Positions 23,536 to 33,105 of a stretch of DNA of 64,000 nt are shown here, one piece after another (position 1 is the stretch's first letter; every line of letters begins with the position of its first letter). Location: contig JAEYOP010000063.1 in assembly GCA_023411575.1 (NCBI GenBank), positions 124,001 to 188,000 of the forward strand, given 5' to 3'. The position numbers and the translations under genes were made by a program. The notes under the pieces are model-generated. The model saw only the letters and a program-made list of their open reading frames with translations, was not told where the DNA came from and did not search any database. This stretch comes from Bacillota bacterium. GTDB lineage: Bacteria > Bacillota > Clostridia > Acetivibrionales > DTU013.

Positions 23536-25152
23536 TTATTGCTCTCTATATTCGGTGGGCGTCACGCCGACGTATTTCTTGAAAAGCCTGGAGAAGTAAT
23601 GGGCATCGGGTATCCCTACCTTTTCCGCGACCTCGTAGGTCTTGAAACGAACATCCTTGAGCATTTCCTTTGCTTTCTCGATCCGGATCTCGTTCAGGCA
23701 GTCCACAAAATTTTTACCCATTTCCCTTTTGAACATTCTACTTATATAATAGGTACTTACATAGGTATGCTCGGCAACCTCGTTCAACGTGATCTGTTCA
23801 TTATAATGCTGCTGCAGGTATTCCATCGCTTTGCGCAGGATCAGCTTTATGCTCTTGTTGTTGTAGCTGTTCACTTTGCTGGCCACGCTCCTTGCGGCCT
23901 CCTCCAGGATCGTGTTGAGCTCGTCCGCATTCGAGCACTTTTCAATGAGCCCATACAGCCCGCTCAGTTCCCTGTATTCCACCTTCTTGTCGTTCTCGGC
24001 CGACGGCAGCGACATCCGGATATTGTTGACGGCGGAAATCGTATTCCAGAAAAAGTCCTTGATGTATTCCCTGGCCGAAGGGTCCGTCCCCTTGACATAG
24101 CTGAAGATGTCGTTCAGGCGGTCGCCGACGGAAGGCAGGTTTCCCGATTTGACGCCTTCCAGCAGGGCCTTTTGGAGCTTTTCCAGCAGGGAGTGATCGT
24201 CATACTTGAAGAAGGTATTGACGTCGCTGTGGAAAATGATGGAGTTGTTGCCCAGGTAGAATTTATGCTCGAGGGCTTCCCTGCATTCCTTGAATTTGGC
24301 CGGCAGCTGGCTGAGCTCGGCGCCTTCGGAGCTCACGGCGATGGTTACCGTAAAGCCGAAGCAATTGCGGATGATGTCCTGGAGGTAGGAGCACTTTTTA
24401 TCCACCAGCTCCGTAACGGCTCCGTTTTTATCCGGCGGGATGATCAGAAACGCGATGCCCATATTGTTCAGCGTAATGCTGGTTACCTTGAAGTTCTCGG
24501 AAAACACCTCGCTGAAGGTATTGATGATACCGAACTGATAAAGGTGCCGGTCATACTGTGAAATTTCCTTGCCTTCGCTGTCCTCCGCATCATTCTGGAC
24601 GATCAGCATGTAATACTCGTCCGCCTTGATATCGAAGAGCTCCAGCTTCCCGGATATATCCTCTTCATTGGTATTGATCTCATAGATCACGTCATAAAGG
24701 AACTTCTCCCGCAATACAGGGATATTCTGCTCGAACAGGACCTGAAGCTTTACAAATTCCTCCGACCGGTCGCACTGGAATTTCAATTCCTTTACCGCTC
24801 TGGATATAACGGCGGTCAGCTCTTCGATCTTGGAGGGCTTGAGCAGAAAATCGAAGGCGCCCAGCTTCAGAGACTCATGGACATATTCGAAATCGCGGTG
24901 GCCGGTGAGGACGATGATCTTGCAATTGGGCACAACGCTTTTTATCTCGCGCACCATGGTCAGGCCGTCCACTTCAGGCATCTTGATATCGGTAATAATA
25001 ATGTCGGGCAGGAGCCTGCGGATCAGTTCGCTGCCTTCAAGGCCGTCCTGCGCTTCCCCGACGACTTCGCACCCGAAATTCTTCCAGTTGATGATATTCT
25101 TCAAGCCCTTCCTTATAATAGGCTCGTCATCGATTATCAGTACCTTGAACAT
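23536..25152 (-). CDS. Response regulator, YesN type, AraC-family DNA binding
   Basis: This 538-residue regulator begins with a receiver domain (LIIDDEP acidic pocket D8/D9, phosphoacceptor D55 in IIITDIKMPE, conserved Lys in FLLKPSK). A long middle region follows, and the protein ends in two AraC-type helix-turn-helix motifs (ITLNEVAEHTYVSTYYISRMFK and TYEVAEKVGIPDAHYFSRLFKK). Its start lies inside the kinase gene (26-base overlap), so the two are translated together. It probably activates the neighbouring SBP4-permease-SBP3-GH94 operon through the repeated TTGTGCATAT elements found there; this is inferred from position and motif sharing. Confidence 0.92.
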   Translation of the reverse strand: MFKVLIIDDEPIIRKGLKNIINWKNFGCEVVGEAQDGLEGSELIRRLLPDIIITDIKMPEVDGLTMVREIKSVVPNCKIIVLTGHRDFEYVHESLKLGAFDFLLKPSKIEELTAVISRAVKELKFQCDRSEEFVKLQVLFEQNIPVLREKFLYDVIYEINTNEEDISGKLELFDIKADEYYMLIVQNDAEDSEGKEISQYDRHLYQFGIINTFSEVFSENFKVTSITLNNMGIAFLIIPPDKNGAVTELVDKKCSYLQDIIRNCFGFTVTIAVSSEGAELSQLPAKFKECREALEHKFYLGNNSIIFHSDVNTFFKYDDHSLLEKLQKALLEGVKSGNLPSVGDRLNDIFSYVKGTDPSAREYIKDFFWNTISAVNNIRMSLPSAENDKKVEYRELSGLYGLIEKCSNADELNTILEEAARSVASKVNSYNNKSIKLILRKAMEYLQQHYNEQITLNEVAEHTYVSTYYISRMFKREMGKNFVDCLNEIRIEKAKEMLKDVRFKTYEVAEKVGIPDAHYFSRLFKKYVGVTPTEYREQ

Positions 25153-26959
25153 AGAAGCCCTCCCTGCCCGTATTCACTTCGCACGGAATTGTCACAACCG
25201 CTCTTGTATAGCTGCCTTCCTCACTCTCGATGGACAGGCCGTAATTTTCCCCGTAAAACAGCTTGATTCTCCGGTTCACGTTTTCAATGCCGATGCTCCT
25301 TCTTTTCTTTTCGCCAAGTTTCTTGAAATAGGTGTCGTTGTCCATGGAAAGCCTGTCATTGAGCTGTTCCAGTTCCTCGCGTTCCATGCCGGCGCCGTTG
25401 TCCTCGACTTCGATGAAAACGTTGTCTTCCTTTTTATAGGCATTCAGCTTTATGACCCCTTTGCCGCGGGTCCTTTCAATGCCGTGGTATACGGCGTTTT
25501 CAATCAGCGGCTGGATCAGCAGCCTTGGAATTTTAATGTTCTCGATCTCTTCCCGCACATCCTTGACCAATTCGATCCGGTCGCCGAATCTTCTCTTCTG
25601 CAAAGCGATATATTTGTCCGCATAGGTAAATTCTTCCGATACGGAAATCAGCCGGTCATCCCTGCCGATGCTCGCTTCCATCAGGTCGGACAGGTCGGAA
25701 ACCGTACTGCTGATTTCCGGTACGTTGTTGAGCTGGGCCATCCAGTTGATGGCCTCCAGGGTGTTGAACAGGAAATGGGGATTGATCTGCGACTGCAGGG
25801 CTTTCAGCTCGGCCTCCTTGCGGGTCAGCTGCTCCCGGTACACCCAGTTGACAAGATGGTGGATTTCGCCGGACATCTCATTGAAGGTCTTGTTCAGGAA
25901 GCCCAATTCGTCCTCCCGGTCAACCTGCACATAAACATTGCCTTCGCCGGCCTGTACCTTTTTCATTCCTTTGACCAGCCTGTTGATGGGGTTGACGATA
26001 TCCACCGCGATAATGGTCGTAATTACCGAAAGGAGCAGTATACTCGCAAAGCACAGCATAATAATGTTGCGGCGCAGCGAATACGCGTCCTTGTAAAGCT
26101 CGTTCAGGCCCACATAGGCGACGATCTTCCATCCCGTGTTTTTCAGCGTCCTGTAGGAAACGAACACCTCGTTTTCCTTATCGATTTTATCGCCTGCTTC
26201 CCCGCTTATGCTCTTGGACAGGACTCTCGACAGGGTGGCGGAATCGTTGCTGCCCCTGCTGACGATCAATTCGTTGTTGGACGACAAGATGACAATGTTC
26301 TCCAGATTTCCTGTAAGGCCCTTATACACCCCATCCAGTACTTCCTTTTTTATTTGGATCGCCATCAGGCCCAGTTCTCTAAAATGATCCAGATCTTTGA
26401 TCTGCCGGATCAGATAAATATCCTTCACCTTCCCGCCTTCCGACTCCAGGTACAGCACCGGCTTGCCGTCATAGCGCCTGGCCTTCTCGGCCATCGCCTC
26501 ATAGGGCAGGCTTCCCTTGGATTTTGCTTCCTTTGTATTGTCGTTTCCGTAGAAAATCTTGCCGCTTTTTGCATAAATGCTAATGGCGCGGATCTCATTC
26601 CGGGAAATGACCACCATGTTCAGATGGCCGTTTGCCGCGTTTTCCAGTTCATACTCCTGCAGTGGATTGGCCGTGTCCTGCCGGTATTCCAGGGCATCGT
26701 AAATCTTGCTTTCATACAGGAGGTCCTGGGAAATCTCGGTCAGATTATCGATATAATCGTTCAGCCTCAGCTGGATCATTTTCAGGATATCCGTCGAATA
26801 GGCCGTCGATTTTTCCATGATGATGCTTTCCGAGTTCTTATAGCTCAAGTAGCCGACAAGCACCAGCGGTATGAGGATCTGAACGTATATGACCAGCACC
26901 AGTTTTCTTCTGATGGGCAGGTTCCGATAAAGTTTAAGCAGTCCTAATGAATGCTTCAT
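25127..26959 (-). CDS. Sensor histidine kinase, YesM type
   Basis: This 610-residue membrane kinase has helices at about 20-40 and 298-320 bracketing an extracellular Cache-like sensor. A HAMP domain (NPINRLVKGMKKVQ) follows, then the His_kinase box QINPHFLFNTLEAINW with phosphoacceptor His at residue 395, and an HATPase domain with N box LIQPLIENAVYHGIE and G box VEDNGAGM. It is complete and overlaps the regulator gene. The SBP5 lipoprotein gene lies 26 bases upstream, so the binding protein may present the sugar to this kinase. Confidence 0.93.
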   Translation of the reverse strand: MKHSLGLLKLYRNLPIRRKLVLVIYVQILIPLVLVGYLSYKNSESIIMEKSTAYSTDILKMIQLRLNDYIDNLTEISQDLLYESKIYDALEYRQDTANPLQEYELENAANGHLNMVVISRNEIRAISIYAKSGKIFYGNDNTKEAKSKGSLPYEAMAEKARRYDGKPVLYLESEGGKVKDIYLIRQIKDLDHFRELGLMAIQIKKEVLDGVYKGLTGNLENIVILSSNNELIVSRGSNDSATLSRVLSKSISGEAGDKIDKENEVFVSYRTLKNTGWKIVAYVGLNELYKDAYSLRRNIIMLCFASILLLSVITTIIAVDIVNPINRLVKGMKKVQAGEGNVYVQVDREDELGFLNKTFNEMSGEIHHLVNWVYREQLTRKEAELKALQSQINPHFLFNTLEAINWMAQLNNVPEISSTVSDLSDLMEASIGRDDRLISVSEEFTYADKYIALQKRRFGDRIELVKDVREEIENIKIPRLLIQPLIENAVYHGIERTRGKGVIKLNAYKKEDNVFIEVEDNGAGMEREELEQLNDRLSMDNDTYFKKLGEKKRRSIGIENVNRRIKLFYGENYGLSIESEEGSYTRAVVTIPCEVNTGREGFYVQGTDNR

Positions 26960-26985
26960 TCCTTTGCCCCCATATGATCGTAAAA

Positions 26986-28299
26986 TTACGGGATGATCCC
27001 ATTGCGGATCGCATTCTCCCAGACGGTTTCCGCGCTGGTCTTGCCAAGCAGGAAATAGACAAGCTGCCCGGCGATATCATCCTCCCAGGAGGTCCTGTCC
27101 ACAAAGGAATCGGCAGGCCCCACCAGCTGCTTCGCTTCCTCCAGCATCCTTTTTCCCTTCACGGTCAGGCTCCGGTATTGGATATTGTAGCTGTCGATAT
27201 TCACGTTGCTGATCATCCCTGTTTCCGACGCCAGCTTCGCTGCCGCCGCCGGTGACGTAAGATGCTTCAACAGTTTTACGGAAGCCTCCTTCCGGACCGG
27301 ATCCTTTTCCGCCTCCGTGCTCATATGAAAGGAACCGCCGCCAAGTCCGTAGACCATCGTTCCTTCCGATCCCTTGATATTTTTCATATAGGGAACCGGT
27401 ATAATATCCACCGTGTCGTCGTCCGCGGCGAAATTGCCGATGAACCAGGAGCCCTGCATGATCATCGCCGCCTTTTTCTGCTGGAACAGGACATTTCGTT
27501 CATTGCTGGTCATCGTCAGGCATTCCTTGGGAAACGCGCCCATATCGTACAAGTCCTTGACATACTGCAGGGCTGTGATATAGCACTGCTTGACCTTGCC
27601 GTTTTCGAAGGGATATTCCGTATCGTTCTTGCCGCCGATAATCGCCACCAGGTTCTGGTACAAATAGGTGCCTTCGCTGTACGTATTAAATGCAATGGGG
27701 TCGATCCCATGCTCCTGGAATTTTATCACCGCATATTTCAAGTCGCTATAGTCCTTTGGAATGGGAATGTTGTACTTTTCAAACAAATCCTTGTTGACAA
27801 ACATGCACTCGAAGATCACTTCCAGCGGAAGGCCGTAGATCCTGGCGTTCATTGTGGTGTAGTCCCACATGTCCGGGTTGAAGCTTCTTTTCCATTCCAG
27901 GTCTTCCGATAAAAGATCCGTCAGATCCGCCACCTTCCCTGCCTTCACCAGAGCATTGATATCGGATCCCGGCCATAGGCCGAATACGTCCGGATCATTT
28001 CCCGAGGCAAAATCCGTTTTCAGTTTTGTCAGAAAATCTTCCCCATATACGGATTCATTTGCTACGGTAATCTCCGGATTGTTCTTTTCAAACTGGCTCA
28101 GGATATCCTTCAGGGTCTCTGCCTTGCTGTCCACGCCGCCCCAACTGCTTATAAGCCGGAGTACGGTCCGGGAATCCTCGGCGTCGTCTGCCGTGCTTTC
28201 AGCGGATACCTTCTTTTCAATAGCACCGGTGCAGGCGGCCGACATGCACAATATGGCCAAAATGAGCAGAACAGAAGCGGCAATTCTAAATATACGCAC
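26986..28299 (-). CDS. Sugar-binding lipoprotein, family 1 SBP, linked to a two-component system (SBP5)
   Basis: This 437-residue binding protein has a lipobox (SAAC) and the family 1 SBP layout: FEKNNPEITVANESVYGEDF, FASGNDPDVFGLWPG, YGLPLEVIFECMFVNKDLFEKY. It starts with GTG at 28299, eight bases after AAGGAG. No permease follows; instead the YesM/YesN pair does, so its main role may be sensing rather than transport, as in the XylFII-LytS systems of clostridia. It could also deliver substrate to the permeases of the next operon. Confidence 0.88.
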   Translation of the reverse strand: MRIFRIAASVLLILAILCMSAACTGAIEKKVSAESTADDAEDSRTVLRLISSWGGVDSKAETLKDILSQFEKNNPEITVANESVYGEDFLTKLKTDFASGNDPDVFGLWPGSDINALVKAGKVADLTDLLSEDLEWKRSFNPDMWDYTTMNARIYGLPLEVIFECMFVNKDLFEKYNIPIPKDYSDLKYAVIKFQEHGIDPIAFNTYSEGTYLYQNLVAIIGGKNDTEYPFENGKVKQCYITALQYVKDLYDMGAFPKECLTMTSNERNVLFQQKKAAMIMQGSWFIGNFAADDDTVDIIPVPYMKNIKGSEGTMVYGLGGGSFHMSTEAEKDPVRKEASVKLLKHLTSPAAAAKLASETGMISNVNIDSYNIQYRSLTVKGKRMLEEAKQLVGPADSFVDRTSWEDDIAGQLVYFLLGKTSAETVWENAIRNGIIP

Positions 28300-28370
28300 C
28301 TTTTTGACTCCTTGAGGTTAATTTGCACTATTCAGGGATCGTTAAAAGAGAACTTTTAGCCGACCCTTAA

Positions 28371-28376
28371 ATTATA
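28371..28376 (-). promoter_or_regulatory. Candidate -10 element for the SBP5 operon
   Basis: A perfect TATAAT on the minus strand lies about 72 bases upstream of the GTG start. No clear -35 box is visible. A small inverted repeat TAAAAG-N4-CTTTTA lies between it and the gene. Confidence 0.4.
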
Positions 28377-28387
28377 TAACAACCGAC

Positions 28388-28418
28388 AAAAAAAGAAAAC
28401 CGGTTCTGTCCGGTTTTC
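28388..28418 (-). terminator. Terminator of the ClpE-like gene
   Basis: A perfect 9-bp stem GAAAACCGG/CCGGTTTTC (28395-28403 and 28410-28418) with a 6-base loop is followed by seven T on the minus strand. Confidence 0.9.
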
Positions 28419-28450
28419 CAGCATTTTATGTCAATTCTTGTAACCGATCC

Positions 28451-30769
28451 TTATTGGAACACTATGGTCCCGTCAACCGCGTCCACCGTTATACTGCAGC
28501 CGGGCTGGAAGCGTCCCAGGAAGAACTGTTCCGTCATTTCATCCTCGATATGCTTCTGGATCATCCTTCTAAGCGGTCTTGCACCGTACTTCTGATCGTA
28601 TCCCTTTTCCAGGATAAAATCATGGGCCGCCTCGGTGAAGCTGACCGAAATGCCCTTCTGCGCCGCTTCGGAACGAACCTCTTCAAACATCAGCGCCACG
28701 ATCTGCCGGAGCTCCTCCCGCTTCAATTCCGTGAAGACGATGATTTCATCCAGCCTGTTCAAAAACTCGGGCCGGAAGGTTTCCTTCAGCACGTCCTTCA
28801 CCCTGGTCTCCAGCGCCCTGTACCCGTCGTTGGCAAATCCGATCCCGTTGGACTTGAGCGTTGTCCCGGCGTTCGACGTCATGACGATGATCGTGTTTTC
28901 GAAGTTGACCACGCGTCCGTGGCTGTCCGTCAGCCTGCCGTCTTCCAGTATCTGAAGGAGCATGTTGAAGACGTCGGGATGCGCTTTTTCGATTTCGTCC
29001 ATCAATATGACGGAGAACGGCTTTCTTCTCACCTTTTCCGTCAGCTGGCCGCCGTCGTCGTATCCCACGTAGCCCGGCGGGGAGCCGATCAGCTTGGATA
29101 CGGTATGCTTTTCCATGTATTCGGACATGTCCAGCCGGATAAGGGCTTCCTCCGTCTCGAAAAGCTCGACCGCCAGCGCCCTCACCAGTTCCGTCTTGCC
29201 GACGCCGGTGGGACCGACAAAGATAAAGGACGTGGGCTTCTTTTTCTTCCGGAAGCCTGCCCTGTTCCTGCGTATGGCTTTAGCAATGCTCCTTACGGCT
29301 TCATCCTGGCCGATCACTCTCTTGTGGAGCCTTTCTTCCAGGTTCATCAGCTTGACGGCTTCGATCTCCGTCAGCTTCTGCACCGGAATCTTCGTCCAGA
29401 TTTCCACGACATAGGCGATATCGTCCACCGTCAGCACGTCTTCCTTGTTGCGTTCCTCAAACTCCTTGATGTTCTGGAGAAGCTTGCATTCATGCACCTT
29501 GAGGTCCGCTGCCTTCTGGTAGTCCTCTATGGAATCCGCCGAAATGGCGAACTCCTTTTCCTCCTGTACCTTTCTGAGTTCCTCTTTCATTGCTTCCAGC
29601 TCAACCAGGACGGTATTCCTCAGATTCGCCCTCGAGCCGGCTTCATCGATGACGTCGATGGCCTTATCGGGCAGGAACCTGTCGGTAATATACCTCTCCG
29701 ACAGCCGGACGGCGGATTCAATGACCTCGTCGGAGATTTTGACCCTGTGGTATTTCTCATAGTAGTCCCGGATACCTTTCAGAATCTCGATGGACTCTTC
29801 CACCGAAGGCTCGTCAACGATAACCGGCTGGAACCGCCGCTCCAGCGCAGAATCCTTTTCTATATGCTTGCGGTATTCGTTCAAGGTCGTCGCGCCGATT
29901 ACCTGGATCTCTCCCTTGGCAAGGGCGGGCTTGAGGATGTTTGCCGCATTCATGGCGCCTTCGGCTTCTCCGGCCCCCATGATATTGTGCAGTTCGTCAA
30001 TGACAAGAATCACATTGCCCAGGGCCTTCGCCTCTTCGATGATCCCCTTCATGCGGCTTTCAAACTGTCCCCTGAACTGGGTGCCTGCTACAATTCCCGT
30101 CATATCCAGCAGATAGATTTCCATATTGAACAGCTTGGCCGGAACCTGGCGTTTTGCAATTCTCACCGCCAGTCCTTCCGCGATAGCCGTTTTGCCGACG
30201 CCGGGCTCGCCCACGAGTACGGGATTGTTCTTGCTTCTCCTGTTCAGGATCTGAATCACCCTATCGATTTCCTTGCTTCGGCCGATCACCCGGTCGATCT
30301 TGTCCTCCCGGGCCATATCCGTCAGGTTTGTCCCATACATGTCAAGATACTTCTTTTTCTTAAGGCTCTTCTTTTCCTGGGTTTTCGTCCGGGTGCCGTT
30401 TTTGTTGTCCTTGTCGTCGAAGCTGTCCCTCTGGTTGTCGCCGATCTCGCCGTGCTCCTCATTTTTGGGGAATGCGCGGTTGATAAAATTAAAAATGGGG
30501 TTGCCCTTGCCGCCGTTGGCCGGTCCATTCCCCGAAGGTTCCATATTTCCCAGATCCATATCGATATTGTCAAACAGGTTGCCCATTTGCTTGTTCAAAT
30601 TATCAATATCTTCCTCGGACATGCCGGTTTGTTCAATCAATTGGTTGACAGGCTGGATACCCTGCTTTTTCGCACAGGATAAACAAAGCCCTTCCTGGTT
30701 CTGCTTGCCATCGATAAATTTGGTTACGAAAACTACTGCATAATTTTCCTTGCAAATCGAGCACATCAT
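28451..30769 (-). CDS. clpE: ClpE-like AAA+ ATPase of the Clp family with N-terminal zinc finger
   Basis: This protein unfoldase of about 772 residues is expected to feed substrates to ClpP or act as a disaggregase. The N-terminus carries the ClpE signature CX2C-X22-CX2C (CSIC and CLSC) instead of the Clp_N repeats of ClpC. It has two AAA+ modules, the first with Walker A GEPGVGKT and Walker B VILVIDELHN, the second with GPTGVGKT and VILMDEIEKAHPD. An M-like/UVR-like helical stretch and the ClpB-type D2 domain complete it. The start is uncertain: ATG 30769, ATG 30766, GTG 30772 and TTG 30778 are all in frame behind AAAGGAG. No CtsR direct repeat was recognised upstream. An -10-like TATAAT lies at 30853-30858. 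Confidence 0.85.
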   Translation of the reverse strand: MMCSICKENYAVVFVTKFIDGKQNQEGLCLSCAKKQGIQPVNQLIEQTGMSEEDIDNLNKQMGNLFDNIDMDLGNMEPSGNGPANGGKGNPIFNFINRAFPKNEEHGEIGDNQRDSFDDKDNKNGTRTKTQEKKSLKKKKYLDMYGTNLTDMAREDKIDRVIGRSKEIDRVIQILNRRSKNNPVLVGEPGVGKTAIAEGLAVRIAKRQVPAKLFNMEIYLLDMTGIVAGTQFRGQFESRMKGIIEEAKALGNVILVIDELHNIMGAGEAEGAMNAANILKPALAKGEIQVIGATTLNEYRKHIEKDSALERRFQPVIVDEPSVEESIEILKGIRDYYEKYHRVKISDEVIESAVRLSERYITDRFLPDKAIDVIDEAGSRANLRNTVLVELEAMKEELRKVQEEKEFAISADSIEDYQKAADLKVHECKLLQNIKEFEERNKEDVLTVDDIAYVVEIWTKIPVQKLTEIEAVKLMNLEERLHKRVIGQDEAVRSIAKAIRRNRAGFRKKKKPTSFIFVGPTGVGKTELVRALAVELFETEEALIRLDMSEYMEKHTVSKLIGSPPGYVGYDDGGQLTEKVRRKPFSVILMDEIEKAHPDVFNMLLQILEDGRLTDSHGRVVNFENTIIVMTSNAGTTLKSNGIGFANDGYRALETRVKDVLKETFRPEFLNRLDEIIVFTELKREELRQIVALMFEEVRSEAAQKGISVSFTEAAHDFILEKGYDQKYGARPLRRMIQKHIEDEMTEQFFLGRFQPGCSITVDAVDGTIVFQ

Positions 30770-30990
30770 CACAGTCAATCAACTCCTTTCGCTGCTGCAT
30801 TCCTCTATATCGCAATCAGGGCTGCATCCGGTGCAGGGAGCACCCCTCTCCTATTATACGCGTGTCCTTCCCGATATGTTTATTTCCGTTTGCAGTTAAA
30901 GTATTTAAATCAGTATAACACAGTTTATGGCCCCGGGTCTACTTGAAAAGCAGGCCTATATTGCCCGTAAAACCGCGTCTGCCATCATAT

Positions 30991-31027
30991 AAAAAGAAAA
31001 AACTCTTCACAGGTCGTGTAGAGTTTT
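30991..31027 (-). terminator. Terminator of the PiT-DUF47 operon
   Basis: Arms 30999-31010 and 31016-31027 (AAAACTCT/AGAGTTTT plus CAC/GTG) form a 12-position stem with one mismatch, followed on the minus strand by TTTTTTCTTTTT. The rest of the 298-base gap upstream of clpE holds only weak promoter-like sequences. Confidence 0.85.
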
Positions 31028-31067
31028 GTTGGTAGCCCTATAAAAAGGATGCTCTGTTTCGGTTTCA

Positions 31068-31691
31068 TTATGAGTTTTTCATAATGACGCTTTCTATCGC
31101 GTTGGCCACATCTTCACAAGCATCACAGCATTTTTCAAGATAGTGGAAGGTCGTATCCCAGCCGGCTACTTCCTTGTGGTCCTGGCAATTTACATACAGC
31201 TCTCTTGTCGCCGTGGTATAAAGCCTGTCCCCTTCTTCCTCCAGATGATTGATCTCAACGATCAGATCATGCAGGACCTGGGATTTTCTGAAGTTGTGGA
31301 ATTCGCTCAATGCGATTTTCATGGAGTTGCAGCATTTTACGATGATTTCCGACATTTTGAAGGCCTGCTCGCGGATCGTACGGATATTGAACATATACAT
31401 GCGCATCAGGACATCTTCGATCGTATCGGTAACCTGATCGATGGAATTCAGCATGACCATGATATCCTCCCGCTCGATCGGCGTGATGAACTCCCTGGAA
31501 AGCTTCTTGACAATGGCATGTCTTGCCACGTCGCCCGCATGCTCGATGGCGTGCATTTCCTCCATCTTTTTTTCCAGTTCGTCGGCATTGTAGTTGTTCA
31601 TGATCTGATTCAGCAGATCCGCCGCCTTGCAGGAATACTCCACCAAATCCACAAAGCTGTCAAAGTAATTCATATCTTTTTTGAGTGCCAT
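31068..31691 (-). CDS. DUF47 (PhoU-like) accessory protein of a PiT phosphate transporter
   Basis: This all-helical 207-residue protein of the DUF47/YkaA group resembles PhoU, with repeated EXXXD-type metal-binding positions (HAIEHAGDVARHAIVKKL, EINHLEEEGDRLYTTAT). These proteins accompany PiT transporters and are thought to modulate them. The ATG at 31691 has AAGGA seven bases upstream and gives the usual N-terminus; an ATG six codons earlier is unlikely. It follows the PiT gene by 59 bases and ends at a strong terminator. Confidence 0.9.
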   Translation of the reverse strand: MALKKDMNYFDSFVDLVEYSCKAADLLNQIMNNYNADELEKKMEEMHAIEHAGDVARHAIVKKLSREFITPIEREDIMVMLNSIDQVTDTIEDVLMRMYMFNIRTIREQAFKMSEIIVKCCNSMKIALSEFHNFRKSQVLHDLIVEINHLEEEGDRLYTTATRELYVNCQDHKEVAGWDTTFHYLEKCCDACEDVANAIESVIMKNS

Positions 31692-31750
31692 AATCCATTC
31701 CTTCCTCATCCATAAAAATTGCAGCCGATTCCTCTATTTTCAGGGGGTCG

Positions 31751-32803
31751 TCAGAACAGTCTCATAAACAGCCATGCCATCAGGTAGCCGATCAATCCGC
31801 AGCCCGGGAATGTCAGGACCCAGGCGAAGAGCATTTCCTTGACCACACCCCAGTTTACCGAGGTGATGCGCTTTGCCGCGCCAACGCCCATGATTGCCGT
31901 CGTCTTGGTGTGGGTCGTGCTGACGGGCAGTCCGAAGACCGAAGCGGTGAAAAGGCACACGATGCCGGCCAGATCTGCAGAAAACCCTTGATATTTTTCC
32001 AGTTTGACCATGTCCATCCCTACCGCCTTGATGATGCGGTAGCCGCCTATCGAAGTGCCGAGGGCCATGACTGCGGAACAAAGCACGATCAGCCAGATCG
32101 GTATGGTGAATTCCGTTACTCCGACTTGTCCCTTGGCCAGAAACATGCCGAGCATGAAAACGCCCATGAACTTCTGCCCGTCCTGTGCGCCGTGCATGAA
32201 GGCCATGCCCGCGCCGCCGGCAATCTGTGCGTTTTTGAATACATGGTAGGTGGTCTTGCGGTTAAGACCCTTAAAGATTTTTTCAATGGATCTTACAATA
32301 ATCCAGCCGGTTATAAAGCCCATTCCCAGGGAAAGAACCAATCCGTAAATAACCTTGATCCATTCATCCCAGTTGATCCCTCCGATGCCGCCCTGAAGCG
32401 CGATAGCCGCTCCGGAAACGCCTGCGATCAGCGCGTGGCTTTCACTGGTCGGAATTCCAAACCACCATGCCACAGTAGCCCAGAGCACGATTGCGAAAAG
32501 GGCCGCGCACAAAGCGGTCAGCGCTTCGCCGGATTTACCGCCGAAATCCACCATGTTGTAAATCGTCTGCGCCACTTTCGCGTTAATTACTGTCATTACC
32601 AGGACACCTAGAAAATTGAAGACTGCCGCCATCAGAATTGCCACGCGGGGATTCATGGAACGGGTGGATATGCAGGTTGCGATAGCGTTGGGCGCGTCCG
32701 TCCATCCATTTACCAGTACAACTGCCAATGTTAAAACGGTCGTGATCATCAATGCAGGATTCGAGACAAGCTGATTTAAAAAATCGACTAAAGTTACTGA
32801 CAT
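31751..32803 (-). CDS. Inorganic phosphate transporter, PiT family
   Basis: This 350-residue membrane protein has about ten helices and the duplicated PHO-4 signature. The first copy is VNGWTDAPNAIATCISTRSMNPR near the start, the second GLPVSTTHTKTTAIMGVGAAKR near the end. A central MHGAQDGQKFMGV is also present. It would import phosphate (with a metal ion) driven by the ion gradient, and forms an operon with the DUF47 gene. The upstream 302-base gap contains two TTAACA boxes. Confidence 0.93.
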   Translation of the reverse strand: MSVTLVDFLNQLVSNPALMITTVLTLAVVLVNGWTDAPNAIATCISTRSMNPRVAILMAAVFNFLGVLVMTVINAKVAQTIYNMVDFGGKSGEALTALCAALFAIVLWATVAWWFGIPTSESHALIAGVSGAAIALQGGIGGINWDEWIKVIYGLVLSLGMGFITGWIIVRSIEKIFKGLNRKTTYHVFKNAQIAGGAGMAFMHGAQDGQKFMGVFMLGMFLAKGQVGVTEFTIPIWLIVLCSAVMALGTSIGGYRIIKAVGMDMVKLEKYQGFSADLAGIVCLFTASVFGLPVSTTHTKTTAIMGVGAAKRITSVNWGVVKEMLFAWVLTFPGCGLIGYLMAWLFMRLF

Positions 32804-32913
32804 TCTCCATCCACTTTCCTGTAAATTTTCTTAAGCAAGGAGTAAGCATTCCGCATCAAACGTTCTTAGCATATCATTATTTTTTCAAACGTACAATAGT
32901 CATACCTTATCAA

Positions 32914-32952
32914 TTAACATCGAATTAACATGAAATTTGCAACAAATTATAC
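32914..32952. promoter_or_regulatory. Candidate PhoP (PHO) box between the PiT gene and the small peptide gene
   Basis: On the plus strand TTAACA occurs at 32914-32919 and 32925-32930, an exact 11-base period, with a degenerate third unit TTTGCA at 32936-32941. A TTATAC -10-like sequence follows at 32947-32952. This matches PhoP boxes of Bacillus (TTAACA with 4-6 base spacers). The box strand would fit activation toward the right, yet the phosphate gene lies to the left, so which gene it serves is open. Confidence 0.45.
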
Positions 32953-33105
32953 AACGTTCTTTTTGCCCGTTCTGCATTCAATTTTATCCTAAAAACATGA
33001 ACCTATGTAAGGCAAAACATTATTGTAACCGATTGGAGGCGTCAAGAATATATTTATAGTAGCTACTAAGCTTGAGCTTAAGCTGGGAAATAGGAGGTGT
33101 TATAA

